The notes: generated by a model from the letters alone, not told the origin. DNA of 64,000 nt from Epinephelus fuscoguttatus (GCF_011397635.1 NC_064772.1:14399035-14463034), one strand, 5' to 3'. Counted from the stretch's first letter, positions 1 to 13,585 are shown. Translations and numbers: made by a program.

Positions 1-1796
1 TTCTGTTTGCAACCAACAGTAAACACTTTTTGTAAAGCATGACCACGATTCTTCCCTAACCTTAATCACAAGTTTGTTATTGTGACCATGACAACAGAGG
101 TCCAAACCTCAGACCAAACCTTACTTTGCAAATTCAATTCTCAGCACTCCCACACAGTTATTTTCAATTACACAGGCTAACAAAAACCAAATGTTTTTTA
201 TTTGGCCGGATGATAATGGAATCACAAACTCTAATATGATGATATTACAGCAATACACACTCCTAATATCGATCAGTCTTAGTTCACAGTATTCCCACTT
301 GAGGGTCAGCTTTGCAGTCTAAACAGCCCCCTCCCCGACGTGCCTGTCTCCAGCATGTGAATATTTTTTGCCCTCCCAAAGGCAACAAATCCCTCACACT
401 TCATCTGCAAACCAACTTTGTGCGCTGATGACCTATTCACTCGTGTTTACTCAAGCAGATATATAGTGTTTCACTGTTGATTTTTGCCGTGCCAAGTATG
501 AAAGAGGCTGCAGCGAGGTGTTTGTGTGTGTCATTGCTGTTGGGACGTTTTCACCGCAGAGGGAAGATTTAAGTTTTATCCTCCATTTATGCTGTAACTC
601 TTTTTATCTGTCATCAGTGGTCGTTACTGCAGTATGTCTTTTAAGCCAAACTATTCTGGGCAAACTTGTACTGCATTTGTTCTGCCGCTCTTCAACTGTG
701 TTGGAAGTTCCAACACTGAGAGGAGAAGTGTGTTTAGATGATGAAGCATGTGTTTTTTGGAGTGAAATGTCTGGCAGGTGATTGATTATTTTATGGAGGA
801 TTAGAGGAAGTTGTGTAGTAGTTTGTTCTCATTTTATGCAGAGGAATTTGCAGCCTCGAGAAGTTTGTGCTCATTAAATGCAGACAGTGGTGAAAGAAAA
901 GATTTTCTCAGGACAAAAAGCTGCAGCCTGCGGTTGTTTTAAGACTTTTTCAACAAACCTGTAACAAATGCGATGAGAAATATGACTGATTTACTTCTAA
1001 GCCTTATTGGAAATTGTCTACGTGAAGGGGGAACACAGAGAGGCAAAGAATGCCAATGCTATTTTCCCCAGATTTTCTCCATCAGCTGTCCTCGCTCCTC
1101 CCCCTTCCTTTCTACCTCTCCTAGAGCCAGGAAATCTGAGCGAAAAAGCACAGAACAAGGCGGCGAAAGAAAAAGAAAACAAGTGAAAGCAGTTTAGCGA
1201 AGGAGATGGAGGAGGAGGGGAAGGGAAGGCAGTTCAGTGAGCAGATCTCATAACTCTTCTCTGATTACTGCTCGGTCTTCTCGTTCTCTGTCTCAGGGAG
1301 GAAGCGCTGGCCCTGTTGTTTTGAATGCCATTTTCTTCAACAGGGTCCCGTTTTTCACTTCTACTACAGCAGGGCGTTTGACAGGAGTTGGGAAAGACGC
1401 CACCTGGCTGAAAAACACGCACTCGCTTCCTGTAAGCTTTTTAGCTCGCGGGTGATGTTTTTACTGTGATACACCTGGGTCTCTGGGCTTTTCATGTGGC
1501 AATATGAGCACAGTTGTGGACCAGCTGAACTGACACATTGGACTTCCCCTCCCCTCCTTTTATTCTGTGGTTTGTGTCATTACGTAAGCAGGGAAGTGTC
1601 AGTTGTGGCTGAAGCTGCAATGGTACAAAAATGAGAGGAAAATTTCTCTCTGGACTGTTTTTGAAGGGGTCTTGGTTGCATAAATTTAACTAAATTACTT
1701 TTTTATATTTTAGTAAGAACTTGTGGTTTCTTTAAACACCTGGCTCATAGAAAGGAAAAAAGATTACTCCAAAGTTTGACTTCATCTTTCATACAT
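1..1796. other. Non-coding DNA, probable fbxl7 intron or upstream region
   Basis: I see no exon with splice sites and a recognisable protein. Around 1080-1240 there is a purine- and pyrimidine-rich stretch without a clear gene. Because the first fbxl7 exon visible here (16486) starts inside a codon and corresponds to the third coding exon of vertebrate FBXL7, this DNA is probably intron, but that is inference. Confidence 0.4.
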
Positions 1797-2772
1797 GGAC
1801 ATTTATTTTGGTTGTCAAGCACCAGGACCATTTTACACTGTATGTTTCACACATATCATACTAAGGTTTCTAAAGGAACTTAGTTCTGATAACATGTATA
1901 TGAACTGACCTTGTCAGGAGGTCAAGTGGATGGTGGATGGTGTGACACCAAAGTAAGGCAACTGCCAAGCTGCAGACCACTGTTTGAGACCAACAATAAA
2001 ACTAGTTGTTTTTTTTTAGCAAGCCATCACTGTGTTTCCAGCAGCAATTTTGCTACCAAACATGGGTGTGTGTTAGCAAGTTGTTGCTGAGCTTCCAGTG
2101 GTGATTGTGCCACCAAAAGTGGGTGTTTGTCGTGAGTCATTCCTGAGTTTCTTGCAGCAATTGTGCCACCAAATGTGGGTGTTTTTTTTAGCAAGCTATT
2201 ACTACCTTTCCAGCAGCGATTGTGCAGCCTAGAGTAGGTGTTTTTTAGGAAGTCATTACTGAGTTTTCAGCAGTGATGGCACCACTGAAGTGGGTGGTTT
2301 TAGCAGGTTGTTGCTTAATTTTCAGCAGCAATTGTGCAAACAAATGTGGGTGTTTTTTGCAAGGTGTTACTGCCTTTCCAGCAGTGATTATGCCACCAAA
2401 AGTGGGTGTGTTTTTAGCAAGCAGTCACTGTGTTTTCATTAGCGGTAGTGCCAGTGTAAGTGGGTGTTTTTAAGCGATTTGTTGCTGTGTTTCCAGCAGC
2501 AATTAGGCCACCGAAATTGGGGTTATTTTAGCGAATTGTTTCTGCCTCTCCATTGGCAATTGTTACACCAAAACTGGATGTTTCAAGCCAAAAATTCAAT
2601 ATTTTCCTGACCATAACCAAGTGGTATTACCGCCCAAACCTAACTATATGTTAACCAAAGCATTGTTGGAACATAAAGCTTCAACATAACGGCTACACCA
2701 TTATGTACAATGTAACATATCCATGGTTTGCAGAAATGTACAATGCCAACATTTATTCTGGCAATTGTGTTG
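1797..2772. mobile_element. MITE-like element with internal ~60-bp tandem repeats, copy 1
   Basis: Positions 1985-2580 hold about ten imperfect units of roughly 60 bp. Each contains a TTTTTAGCAAG-like block, a CCAGCAGCAATTGTGCCACC-like block and a GTGGGTGTTT-like block. The right flank (2585-2772) matches the right flanks of copies at 13586-14270 and 62300-63222. It ends in a terminal inverted repeat (GCAGAAATGTACAATGCCAA) whose complement opens the other two copies. The left end is eroded. Confidence 0.65.
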
Positions 2773-2789
2773 CATACAGAACCATCTGG

Positions 2790-5700
2790 GAAGTTGTCTT
2801 TAAAAACCAATTTGGTAAAGGGCAGGCATTTTCAAAAACTACTGGGCAGGTGTTTGGATGAACCATCTGTCTACCATGGGTTAACTTCACACACACCTAA
2901 ACCACGCTTGTAGCTGCTGGTAGCATCTGAAAAGTAGCAGAGGAAAAGTTTGATACTATTAAATAAGCGTATTTCCTCTAATTTCAAGAAATGTCAAGAT
3001 TAATCAGGTTTTTGCAAATTCACTTTGCCTGACGTGGCTTTTTTCCACATTAAAAGTTGCTAAAGAGAACAGCAACATTCTTCCTGTGACAAATCCTGAG
3101 GGACTAAAATGAACTTGCTCCATGAAGTGGCTGTCCAGACCTGTGATATGTAGCTAGTGATGACGTTCATGCACAATGGCATCTTCATTCTGTTCATAAA
3201 CAATAATAAATATAGTGGAAGACCAATCGCAACCACACATAGTGCTTTAAAAACTCTTTCTTAGCTGATAAACAGAGATTTTATGAAGACTTTTCTCGCT
3301 CACTGCAGGCTCTTCTTCCATGTGAGACAAAATAACTTCTCTCTGGAGTTAAAATGAACCCTTCTTCATCAAGAGTTTAAAACCACAAAAGTTCCAGCAC
3401 TTCCCTTGTTCTGTTGCTTCAACCACATGAGATCATTACATTTGCTCCTCATCACAACCAAATCAACCGTTCAGGCCAGCGCTCGCTTTTCCATTCCTGT
3501 CTGATGTGCACTTCTTCTTGGTGTTTTGCTGCGTGTAGCCAACGTTACCCCTCCTCAGTCATTTAACATGACTGTCACTCTACACTCTAACCCTCCTCAC
3601 TCACTGCTGCCAGAAAGGATAAACCGTACAGATATGCATTTCATGCACATGATTCTGTGCAAAAAAACCTCATCTTTGACATCCTGATTTAACAACCTGT
3701 AAAAAAATGACATCATCTTCAATTTCAGTGATTTTCCAAAGGCCAGATCAGTTTAGCCTGATGCCAAATTGCTCTTGGAGTCTGAACTGTCATCTGCATT
3801 CTGGAAAATGTGTGCTGTGCGATGAATGGACACACACAAATGTTCATTTTTGTAACTTTGAGGATATCACTCCTTTAAATTTGGCTATAAGATATCTGTG
3901 CGTCTGCTGTCCTCCTCAGCTTAGGATTTATAAAGTGATGAGGCCAGAGTGTGGAGACGTTTGTGTCTTTTGAACTGACAGAAGGGCTTTAAGAGGCGGA
4001 AAACTCCCCTGAGGAAATTAGTCGTGTTGTGGGGAAAGAGTGTAATAGTTCCTGGCGCACGTATAGCCGAATCTGTAGCTGCAAAAGCTTAAAAAAAAAC
4101 CCTGAATCCTCGAGACTGAGTGAGTGTGAGAATAGCTGCAGTCCAGAAGTCGTGGAGTTATGGGGGTTGTGCAGAACTAAGGAGTCTGTTTCCTGTCCAA
4201 GTGTGCACATTGTAAAGGAACCAGCAGGCCCTATTGTCTTTCAGGTTGTCCCGTGACGTAAGACCTTCCTGTAGTGAAGGCTTTACTGATAGCCTAGCCG
4301 CCACACTGCACGGTAATATCAACTTCCATGTATTCAATAAAACCCAAGACAGACCCAGATGTTTTTTATCCTCTCAGTCGGATGTTTCCCTTTAAAAAAA
4401 ACTGGAGCACGTAACCATTTAGCACTGATAAATCAATTCTTTTCTATCAGCTGATACTTCTTTCTTTGATTTCCTGACGTCTGAGTAGAAAATGAGCATC
4501 TCTGATTCCCTCACATGCACCACACAGCCCTGTCACGAGGGGAGCACAGTGAAGCTTGCAGAGCAGGAACATGTCACAGGGCTAATGGCATTGAGGTAAT
4601 GGATTGGTCTGTTCTGCCAGATGCAGCAGTAATAATCCTGCGAGCTCCAGACAGGGTCTTAGCAGAGCTTCACAGCACTGCAAGATCCTGAAAAGAATCC
4701 CTATAGCTTTAGTTTATGACCAGACTGCGTCAAAGTCTGGATTGACCCTGCCTGTGCACTTGTCTCCGTCTCTGCTAAAGTCTGCAGACTCTTTTGCCAA
4801 TTTATCTTCCCTCTGTCTTTTCCTCTTGCCCCTATTTTCTTTTAGAGGCCCTCGAATGACTCCTGTAAATCTGTTTTTGTACGTTACTTTTGAAAAAAAA
4901 AAACAAAAAAAAGGAATTCATCAGGTTTTTGTCATTAAGGCGACATCACTCCGAACATGCAGCTGCAGCCTCTTCATCACGCAGGCATCTTGTCTTTTTG
5001 GGTGATCACTTCCATTGATTTACATTAAACTTCTGGTATCAAAGCGCGATCCAGATGTGTCTCAGAAGTGAGTTGATGTTAATGGGATCCTGCTGCGGCA
5101 CTGCTGTGGATCAGTTTAGATTTGGGTATTAGCGGCAAATGATTTCAGCCAAGTATGCCTTTCTGTGGCTATACGCACATTCAAAATGCATGAGTTTCTC
5201 TTTCATTTCACCACTGTTCCGTTGTTCTTTGTCCAGGGTAAAGACCAGATGTTCCACTGTTTCTCCTGTGATTTCCGAAAACCAACTGAATCTTCCACCA
5301 TCTGCGCTTACAGTGCCTTCAAGAGCATTTTAACAGCTGCATGGTATTTGCTCTGTTAATGATAGGTTTGCAGCGATACAGAGATATAAAACACGACACC
5401 ACACTGGTAAACTTATACAGATTCCAGCAGTAACTGAGAGGAACGAGAAAGTTTAGCCTTTAATGCTCAGAGTTTGGAGCTGCAGGTTAATGCACCCAAC
5501 AATCCTAAGTCGAGTATTAATTACTAGCTTTTGGTTGTATCAGATGATCTTTATTAGCAGATAGAGTTTGCTTAGTTGTCACGGAGATAGATCTGTTGAC
5601 GTACAATGATTTCATCGATTGCACTTCCAGGAATCCTCATGTTTGTTGGCCTTAAACTAAAGCATGTTTATTCTTGACCTTGGAGGTTGTCCTAGACTTA

Positions 5701-6180
5701 GTCCAGATGAAAGTATGAAGTATCTAGCCTCAGTATCATCATATTTCTGAGCCAAACAGGATAGACAGGTGGAACTTAAAAGTGAGAGGAATTTGATTTG
5801 ATGGTTGAAATGTGGGAGTTTCACTACAGCAAGGCCCAGAGAGTGTGCGGTCGGTGGGATAGCAGTATCCGTCAAGGAGGAAGAGAAGAAGTCAATTTAT
5901 ACTCTGTATATTGTTAAATATTGTTTAACATATTGTTAAATAGGTGCACAATATGGCCGAGGATGTGATCTAAAAATGTTATAAAGGCATTTTTCATTTC
6001 ATCTCGGCTTTAACAAACTCGAGGGACACTTCCATGCAATACAGCTGAAAGTTCTTGACAAGGCTAGTATAGTAAGTTGACCTTGAGTTTTCAAACTACT
6101 GTTTCAAAGGTCAAGAGTGAACTTTTTTGCTTCACACTAAAATTGAAAATTGAGAATAGCTATTGATAGTTTTTATTATA
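2790..6180. other. No gene seen
   Basis: Only short chance ORFs occur here. I see no conserved protein, RNA gene or clear repeat array. It contains A-runs (for example near 4895-4912). It is probably fbxl7 intron. Confidence 0.4.
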
Positions 6181-6224
6181 CAAAATTAGTTGACTTTTTA
6201 CTATAGACAGCAGCCTACAACAGA

Positions 6225-6580
6225 AGGCATTTTTGGACGAAACAGTTCTGGGGTCTCAGACATCCTGTGGGAGCTCAGAGTAGAGCTGCTGCTCCTTTTC
6301 ATCGAAAGGAGTCAGTTAAGGTGGTCCGGGCATCCGATCAGGATGCCTCCCAGGTGCCTTTTGTTAGAGGTGTTCCGGGCATGGAAGAAGCCCCGGGGTA
6401 GACCCGCACTGGAGGGATAACATATCTCATCTGGCCTGGGAACGCCTTGGGGTCCCCCAGGAGCAACTGGAAAGTGTCATTGGGAGAGGGACGCCTGGGG
6501 TACTTTTCTTGGCCTGCTGCCTCCACAACCCAGCCCTGGATAAGTGGATGAAAATGGATGGATGGAGTTCTGGGGTCCCT
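6225..6580 (+). mobile_element. 3' end of a non-LTR retrotransposon (relic)
   Basis: The plus-strand translation resembles the extreme C-terminus of a fish LINE ORF2: a LRWSGHPIRMPPR-like block, then PRGRPALEG, then after a stop a block like the GLLPPQPSPG tail. It is followed by GGATAAGTGGATGAAAATGGATGGATGGA, the (GGATGA)n-type tail common to fish LINE 3' ends. Stops interrupt the frame, so it is a dead 5'-truncated copy. I do not assign the clade. Confidence 0.6.
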
Positions 6581-6619
6581 CCAAGAGAAAGTGTCCACTG
6601 GGGTGCTCCCATGAGAACT

Positions 6620-8340
6620 ACATACAGTACTTTTTAGTTGTGACCAGCAGCTCTGTAGCTTGCTCTACAGCTGGTTGGTTTGTTGGTGGTCGGTTGGTCA
6701 GTTGGTCAGACAGTCGGTGAATCCACAGAAATTTCCCCACCCTTTGGTGGCCACAGTTTTTGCCCTAGGAGACTGAAAATCGGCATGAAGGTTGCAGCTA
6801 TTGCGAATTCAAACTTACTTGTTTGCATTTTTTTGTGTGTGTTTTAACAGGTTTTTAAAAATGGCAGTTGCCGATGCTGCAGTGGCTCATGTGTTTGACC
6901 AATCAACGGACACTAATTTTACTTGAGGTTCCTCTGGTGCTGGGAGAGTAGCTACTCTGAAATAGGAGCTAAAAATGGCATTCAAAGAACTACAATCATT
7001 TCTAGCTTTTGAGGTGTAGAAAAAGGGGAATTCCTAAAACTGTGTTCTTAGAACTATAAAAAAACTTTCTCCGGCCTTATATCAATAGTCATACTTGAAG
7101 TAGAAGTGTTGCTGTTTGTTAAGACAGTTACATTTCGAAGGTGCATATGCAGATCAGGGGTTTATCCTAAAGAGGATGAAAAAAGCTGTGATCTCAGATT
7201 TGGGGATTTCTCAGGAGTGAAAATATGCTTTCTGTACCTGATGAAATGTGTTTTTTATTTGCATACAGTAATATGCCTCACCTGGAGGTTTTTTTTGTCA
7301 TGCCTGGCAAACATTTGCATTCATACCTTTCCTGTCCTAATTCCACAGCTCTTTATTTAGCCTGTGTCTGCACAGCTGGCTCTAAACAATGTGTTTGTCT
7401 TAACTATAGAGATGAGACTGTCTAATTGCTAAGACTGTGCGTCCTTGAAAATGTCTCTTGCTAGCAAATACATCACCGCAAAGAAAAAAGGCTCACACAG
7501 CATTTAACATTTAGCTGAGGTTCTCCAGATGCTAAAAGGATATTTCATATCCAGGAGTGATTAAGTGTGAAAGTGTGAAAGAAAAGTGAATATTTCTGTC
7601 ATAACATCATTGTCAGCAACTTCAACAAAGCTTATTATGTGTACAGCATCAATGGTTAATGGTGATTGGATAAACAGTCGCCCCCCTCAGCTAGAAAACA
7701 AAGATAGATAACACCTGGACATTCTTAAAGAGACCCAGGTGCTATCTATCCCAAATCCAGTGCAACTAAGCAACAAAGCTGTCTCTGTTTAACTTTTCCC
7801 ACCAGCTGTGTGGAAGTGTGACTCTGAGAGAAAGGACGGGGGTGGAAGTACTGTAATTAGTAGCACTGTGTTTCTCCGGAGCCTGGAGCACTCTTCTGAT
7901 CAGTGACACATGTAATTACGCAATTTGGAAGTTGCTCCTGAGCCAGTGGCAGATGAGTTTTGTCTGTCCGTGCAGAATCCCATCGCACCAGCTCGGACTT
8001 GGACAACAAAGAAATGCATCCATCAAAATTAATGACTCAAGTAATGTGTCTGTGGAAAACCTGATCCTGTTCTTGATGTGGAGACTTTTGTTGAGATGCC
8101 ACAAGATTGATAATTGAATTCAGAGCTTTAACCATAAATATATAGCTTTCATCATTAAGATACTTATTCTGTAATGAAAAGATGGACCCATTTAGCAAAA
8201 AATACATTTTTCCATGGGGCTACAGGGATTAAAAACTTTTTTTAAAATTTTATTTTATTTCGATTTTTATTTTATTTTGTTTTGCTTTCTGATGTGTTTT
8301 TCAATGAAAATAATTTTTTTTAGTGTCAGTTATTTTTTTC
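6620..8340. other. No gene seen
   Basis: AT-rich DNA without recognisable coding exons. Only a GGTTGGT-type simple stretch near 6670-6720 stands out. Confidence 0.4.
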
Positions 8341-8349
8341 TTTACCCTG

Positions 8350-9075
8350 ACACTTTTTATGCCCCTGCGCCAGCAATAGCAGTAGCTGGAGGCGTTATGT
8401 TTTTGGTTGTCCATCCATCTGTCTGTATGTTCTTCCCATTCTTGTGAACTCCCTATCTCACGAACACCTTCAGGGAATTTCTTTAAATTTGGCACAAACG
8501 TCCGGGTGGACTCAAGGAAGGACTGATTAGATTTTGGTGGTTGAAGGTAACTGTGAATAAGCATTTGTTTCATTCTTGTGAACGTGATATCTCAAGTAGG
8601 CCTTTAGGGAATTTCTTCAAATTTGGCACAAACGTGCTCTTGGACCCAAGGATGAACTGGTTTGAATTAGATGGTCAAAGGTCAAGGTCACTGTGACCTC
8701 ACAAAACATGTTTTTGGCCGTAACTCAAAAATCCATACAGTAATTATGACGAAATTTCACACAAATGTCTGATAGGATCAAATGATGAAGTGATGACATT
8801 TTATATTCAAAAGGTCAAAGGTTAACTTCACTTTGGCATCATAATGTTCTGCAAAAACCCTTTTCTTTTTGGTCAATGCTCAGCGTCATAACTCAGGAAC
8901 AGAGAGGGAGGTATTTGGTCAGGAACTGAAGTGTTGACACTAATCTTGGATGTCCACCTTGAAACTGTGCTGATTGTTTAGATCTCCTGAGCTGCCAGGT
9001 GAAGATGTGTGAAGCATCCACATTTTAGAATTTGTAGGTTCTTTGCAGCAACATCCACATTTGAAGCATTGTCAG
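8350..9075. repeat. Interspersed repeat with ~115-bp internal units (copy 1)
   Basis: A motif containing GGGAATTTCTT, AAATTTGGCACAAACGT, GATGAACTG and GGTCAAGGTCACTGTGACCT recurs about twice in tandem. A second copy of the whole block lies at 35925-36480, also ending in CCTCACAAAACATGTTTTTG. This is a high-copy teleost repeat type without coding capacity and is probably a non-autonomous DNA element. Confidence 0.7.
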
Positions 9076-9079
9076 CTGT

Positions 9080-11030
9080 CATGGCTACATGAGTCTGAAC
9101 AGACATGGATGTAAACTGTAACCGCAACTTGACTGGTTCGCAGAGGCATATGACCACGAGGCGGAGTTCTAGGTTTTGTTCCTTCTTTCAGTTTCAACCC
9201 TCTGTTGCTGTTTTGGCGTGGGGAGAAGGGGTTTGAGGGGAGGGACAGTGACAGTGTGATTTACATGTAATCTGCATACTGACGAGACAATGTCTTCTGG
9301 AGCCACAGTCCTTCAAGAGTGAGAAAAGTCATTGAAAAACACATCAAGGTGCAAAAAATATCAGAACAAAGTAAAAGACATTTTACTTTCTATAGGTTTC
9401 TTTCAGTATCAGTTTCCTTTCTCAATGCCAGCTTTTTTTTTTATGCCAAAACTTACTGTCACTGTTCTAGCTCTCCATATATTTCCACTTGTTTGTATAG
9501 CTCTGGGTTGCATAGTGTGTGTTAGCCATGTTGGATAAATTCCCAATCACTAGGTATTAACTCAGGAATCCTGCAATATTTGCAGTGTAGTTGAATAAAC
9601 ATAAGAAGCCCTGGCACCGCTATTGTCATGACATATTTGGACAGGTGTGTGAAATTCGAAATAGATGAGGTGCTTATAATGACCTCAGACCATTAAATCC
9701 TTTGTATTAAGCTAAAAATACACAGGCCAAGATAAGCTACATGACCTCAAGGAAATAATCCTACACTTTTAAAGTTGAACTAATCATAGTCAGACCACCC
9801 AAGAATCTGATGCATTAAACCCAAACAGAGGTCAACCCACAGGAATGATTCAATCCCAACATGCTCCTGTAAGCTGAGCGAAATGCAGATTTGTAACACA
9901 CGATGCATTTTTGGCTGTGGCGCTCGTCGTTTTGCTCGAATGTGAGTGCGAGTGAGAATTTTAAGGCACACAAGAGAGGGGTTTTAAAGTAGCCGTGAAT
10001 CGGAGGACATGTTCCCGAGAGGGACGAGTCTGTGGATGTCATCAGAGGCGAGGCGGGAGGCGGACCGAGCCAAGGTCTGGAATACAGATCTGCAGGACAG
10101 TCGTAAGGACGGTGTCGCTGCCCAGCTGTTGGGCCCTGCACACAAATCCACATGACAGAGGCAGGATGCTGTACATTTGTCATGAAGAGGCTGAAACACG
10201 CTGTGTAGAACCTGCTGACTGTCGGTCCGGAAGAATCCATTAACTAACACAGTTCAACCATGGTTCAATCTACATGACTCAGATTAATGTTGATAAAATT
10301 ATATTGGTGTAAATATATGGGTATGACAGGGGGTGGGTGGTAGTAAAAGCAAAGGCTTATCTAACAATCATTGCTCAACATAAACTTTGAAAAGTGGCTG
10401 TTAGGTTAGCAACTAGGCATCAGCTTTTCGTTGCCAAAACTGAAAATATAGTCACCATATTTAGTCACCTTATATTTGAAGTAATTAAGATACCATGCAG
10501 TTACAAAAAATGGTTACCATGAATGCCAAATAAAGGCCAAGAATTGGTTGCCAGTTTCTCAACATGTTTGCTAATGGCAATTTGGCAACTGTATTCATTT
10601 ACAACTCTGCAAACTACTGCCTAAAAAAGTTACCACAGAGATGACTCAACACTATCAGGCAGTTTTAACAAAAGCAAACATTATAAGCTGAATATTGGCA
10701 ATATCTTTAACCAAATTATTGTCCAAATAAAACCCTGCAAATGAGGAGCTCGAACACTTTGGAAATCAAGTTCCAAAAGTCCATTTTAATCTCAGTCCTG
10801 TTTGTATTTCCACAACGTCTGAAAAAACAAGATTAGACAAACAACTTTGTTTGAGCCACAGTTTTGGCACATGGCAAAGCAACAACACCAGAGTAATTAT
10901 GGCCTCTTGAAAAGAAACTTGGATCTGCTGAGTCATATTTTGTGTGTGTGTTGATTTGTGCATGACCACATTGAAACAATCAGTAAGTTAAGTGTAGCAC
11001 CTCTCACCAGCCTTCTCTCTTTTACTCTCT
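9080..11030. other. No gene seen
   Basis: The overlapping short ORFs on both strands around 9815-10250 have no recognisable domain and no splice context. The composition is slightly richer in G+C around 10000-10250. Confidence 0.35.
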
Positions 11031-11344
11031 TTATTTATTTTTATTTATTTGATAGGGACAATGTAATATACCATTGTCCCAATGCAGAGTATGGAATTGA
11101 TGTATCGCACAGAGAGTTTATAGCTATCGTTAATTTTCAACTTTTGTCCTCAGTTGGGCTTTTACATGTAGACCTAAATGTTATTAAAAAAATATACAGT
11201 TTAAAACATCATACAACCGCAATACACTATAAACACGGAAGGCACAATAAAATGCATAGACCACAATCCACACACTACAATACACATACCACAGTACATA
11301 TACCACAATACAAACATCACAACATATCCCACAATACATCTGCT
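11030..11344. repeat. Low-complexity and repeat-tail sequence
   Basis: A TTTATTTATTT run followed by GATAGGGACAATG and its near complement CCATTGTCCC forms a short hairpin-like unit. From about 11260 to 11350 there is an (ACAATACA)-like degenerate array. The array abuts the 5' break of the Tc1 copy that follows. Confidence 0.5.
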
Positions 11345-12254
11345 ACAATAGACACACCACCTAAATGCCTTGTTGATGTCAGAGGTCAGAGGAGAATGGC
11401 CAGACTGGTTCAAGATGATAGAAAGGCAACAGTAACTCAAATAACCACTTGTTACAACCAAGGTCTGCAGAAGACCATCCCTGAACCAACAACACGTCCA
11501 ACCTTGAAGCAGATGGGCTACAGCAGCAGAAGACCACACCAGGTGCCACTCCTGTCAGCTAACAACAGGAAACTGAGGCTACAGTTCACACAGGCTCACC
11601 AAAACTGGACAATAGAAGATTGGAAAAACGTTGCCTGGTCTGATGAATCTGGATTTCTGCTGCAACATTCAGATGGTAGTGTCAGAATTTGGTGTAAACA
11701 ACATGAAAGCATGGATCCATCCTGCCTTGTATCAACGGTTCAGGCTGGTGGTGGTGGTGTAATGGTGTGGGGGATATTTTCTTGGCACACTTTGGGCCCC
11801 TTAGTACCAACTGAGCATGGTTTAAACACCACAGCCTACCTGAGTATTGTTGCTGACCGTGTCCATCCCTTTATGACCACAGTGTACCCATCTTCTGATG
11901 GCTACTTCCAGCAGGATAACGCACCATGTCACAAAGCTCAAATCATCTCAAACTGGTTTCTTGAACATGACAATGAGTTCACTGTACTCCAGTGGCCTCC
12001 ACAATCACCAGATCTCAATCCTATAGAGCACCTTTGGGATGTGGTGGAACGGGAGATTCTCATCATGGATGTGCAGTAGACAAATCTGCAGCAACTGTGT
12101 GATGCTATCATGTCAATATGGACCAAAACCTCTGAGGAATGTTTCCAGCACCTTGTTGAATCTATGCCATGAAGAATTAAGGCAGTTCTGGAGGTAAAAG
12201 GGGTCCAACCTGGTACTAGCAAGGTGACTCTAATAAAGCGGCTGGTCAGTGTAT
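11345..12254 (+). pseudogene. Tc1-like transposase, 5'-truncated with premature stops
   Basis: This is a DNA transposase of the Tc1/mariner superfamily, which cuts and pastes its own element at TA sites. The catalytic triad is visible as D in WSDESGF, D in QQDNAPCHKA and E in DLNPIEHLWD, in the order and spacing expected of a DD34E enzyme. The N-terminal helix-turn-helix region is incomplete. An in-frame TAG at 12077-12079 follows IMDVQ, and a second stop follows after LVESMP. Homology continues past both (TNLQQLCDA, then KAVLEVKG). The sequence ends at GCGGCTGGTCAGTGTATA, probably the right inverted repeat; I found no left partner. The element is dead but fairly young, since the frame is otherwise open. 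The in-frame ATG at 10958 lies in unrelated flanking repeat and is not a real start. Confidence 0.9.
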
Positions 12255-13585
12255 ATTTTCCTTTGGAACAAAGGGCAAGTTCCTGTGTTCCTTTAAAGGT
12301 TCTTAGGTTCTTGGAAAATGAAGTAAAAGGTTAAAAAAAAGAAGGTTGGAAAAAGTAAAAGGTGTAGATGAATACTAAGTACATAAGTAAAAGCCTCAAA
12401 GATTGATACAATATCTTTTGGAATAATACTCTTAACTCAACACTTCGTAAATGTTTTGTTAGGACATCTCACTGGAGAAAATTAGAGCTCTAGACTCGCC
12501 CATATTAACACATAACTATGAGTCTAACACATACTGAATGATCTTTATTTTGAAAGATGATAACACCTAATTTTTTGCCCGTTAAGCCTGCAGACTCAGA
12601 ATGCCTGCAGAATTGGACAGCTGTAAGTGACATCATACTCGTGACTACTTGAAATGCTTTTAGTGATGACTATCAGTCCGACTGAGCTCCTCGAGACTGA
12701 ACAAGATGAATTGGAGGGGTGATGAGGAGACGCAGATAGCATCAGTGAAGAGCACTCAGTGTCCCAGTGTGATGGGTCGACACCGGGAATCAGGTCCCGA
12801 CACCTCGGCTTACGGAGGCGGAGGGCTCCGTTGTCTCACGCCACGGTGATGGGATCCAGCCTCCGCTTCTCACAGCTGCGTCTTCAGACGTGGCGGGCAA
12901 TCAGCGCACATCTGTCAGGAGGGCCTCAGTGTTTACACAGGGCGAACTGTACAGTGTCAGCCTCAGCGGCAAACTCCTCAGTTGGTCACTTTGAAGCCAC
13001 AGAGTTCATCTGACGAAGAGGCCCTGCGACACATTTTTTCCCAAACATCCAAAAACATGATAACGAGATCCATGGAAACTCCTCTTCATTGATGATAAAA
13101 GCTGGTGTGGCTATGGCACCGTCATGATGAACTCTGCACTTTGTGACCCATTTTCCTGGCTTTTGTCTACTCTTCTTATTCCCACAAATGTAATGTGACA
13201 TTATGTCGTTTCCAGATACAGTGAAGATTAATGGAATGACAGCAGCAGTAAAGATGTGGTGTTGGTCTTTCAGAGTGAAACTCTTAAGAGTCATACAGCA
13301 AGAAATTCATCATACTGTAGAAAAAGGGAGGTCAGTGTTCCCATGGACAGTTGTCTCAAAGGTCCAGAATGCAATGCAGCCATGACACATTTTGGGGTTT
13401 AAAGGGGCATTACACCAATTTTAACTGGTTTAATCGGAAACTCCACTGAATACACACATCAAAGATGGTTTACAGATCTTGTGGAGTAAACCTGCATATG
13501 TGGAAAAAGTTGTTTGAAGCCTTTTGTGGCTCCAGAGAGCTTCATGAAGTCACAGATTGCCTCTAGTGATGTCACAGAAAATAGC
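12255..13585. other. No gene recognised; contains a GC-richer islet at about 12760-13020
   Basis: The stretch 12760-13020 is clearly richer in G+C and CpG than its surroundings, with short open frames on both strands. No recognisable protein or splice-bounded exon of fbxl7 was found in it. The rest is ordinary AT-rich intron-like DNA. Confidence 0.35.

Noticed and set aside
2000-2580. CRISPR-like regular repeats
   Set aside because: The units are degenerate and contiguous without unique spacers, and the genome is eukaryotic. It is a minisatellite inside a mobile element.
9815-10250. Overlapping ORFs on both strands of up to 141 residues
   Set aside because: No domain, no splice sites and no family recognised. 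They are consistent with chance in a slightly GC-richer patch.
10958-11344. N-terminal part of the long ORF fused to the Tc1 transposase
   Set aside because: It consists of TTTATT and ACAATACA low-complexity sequence with His/Thr-rich translation. It is not part of the transposase family, so the apparent 373-residue protein is an artefact.
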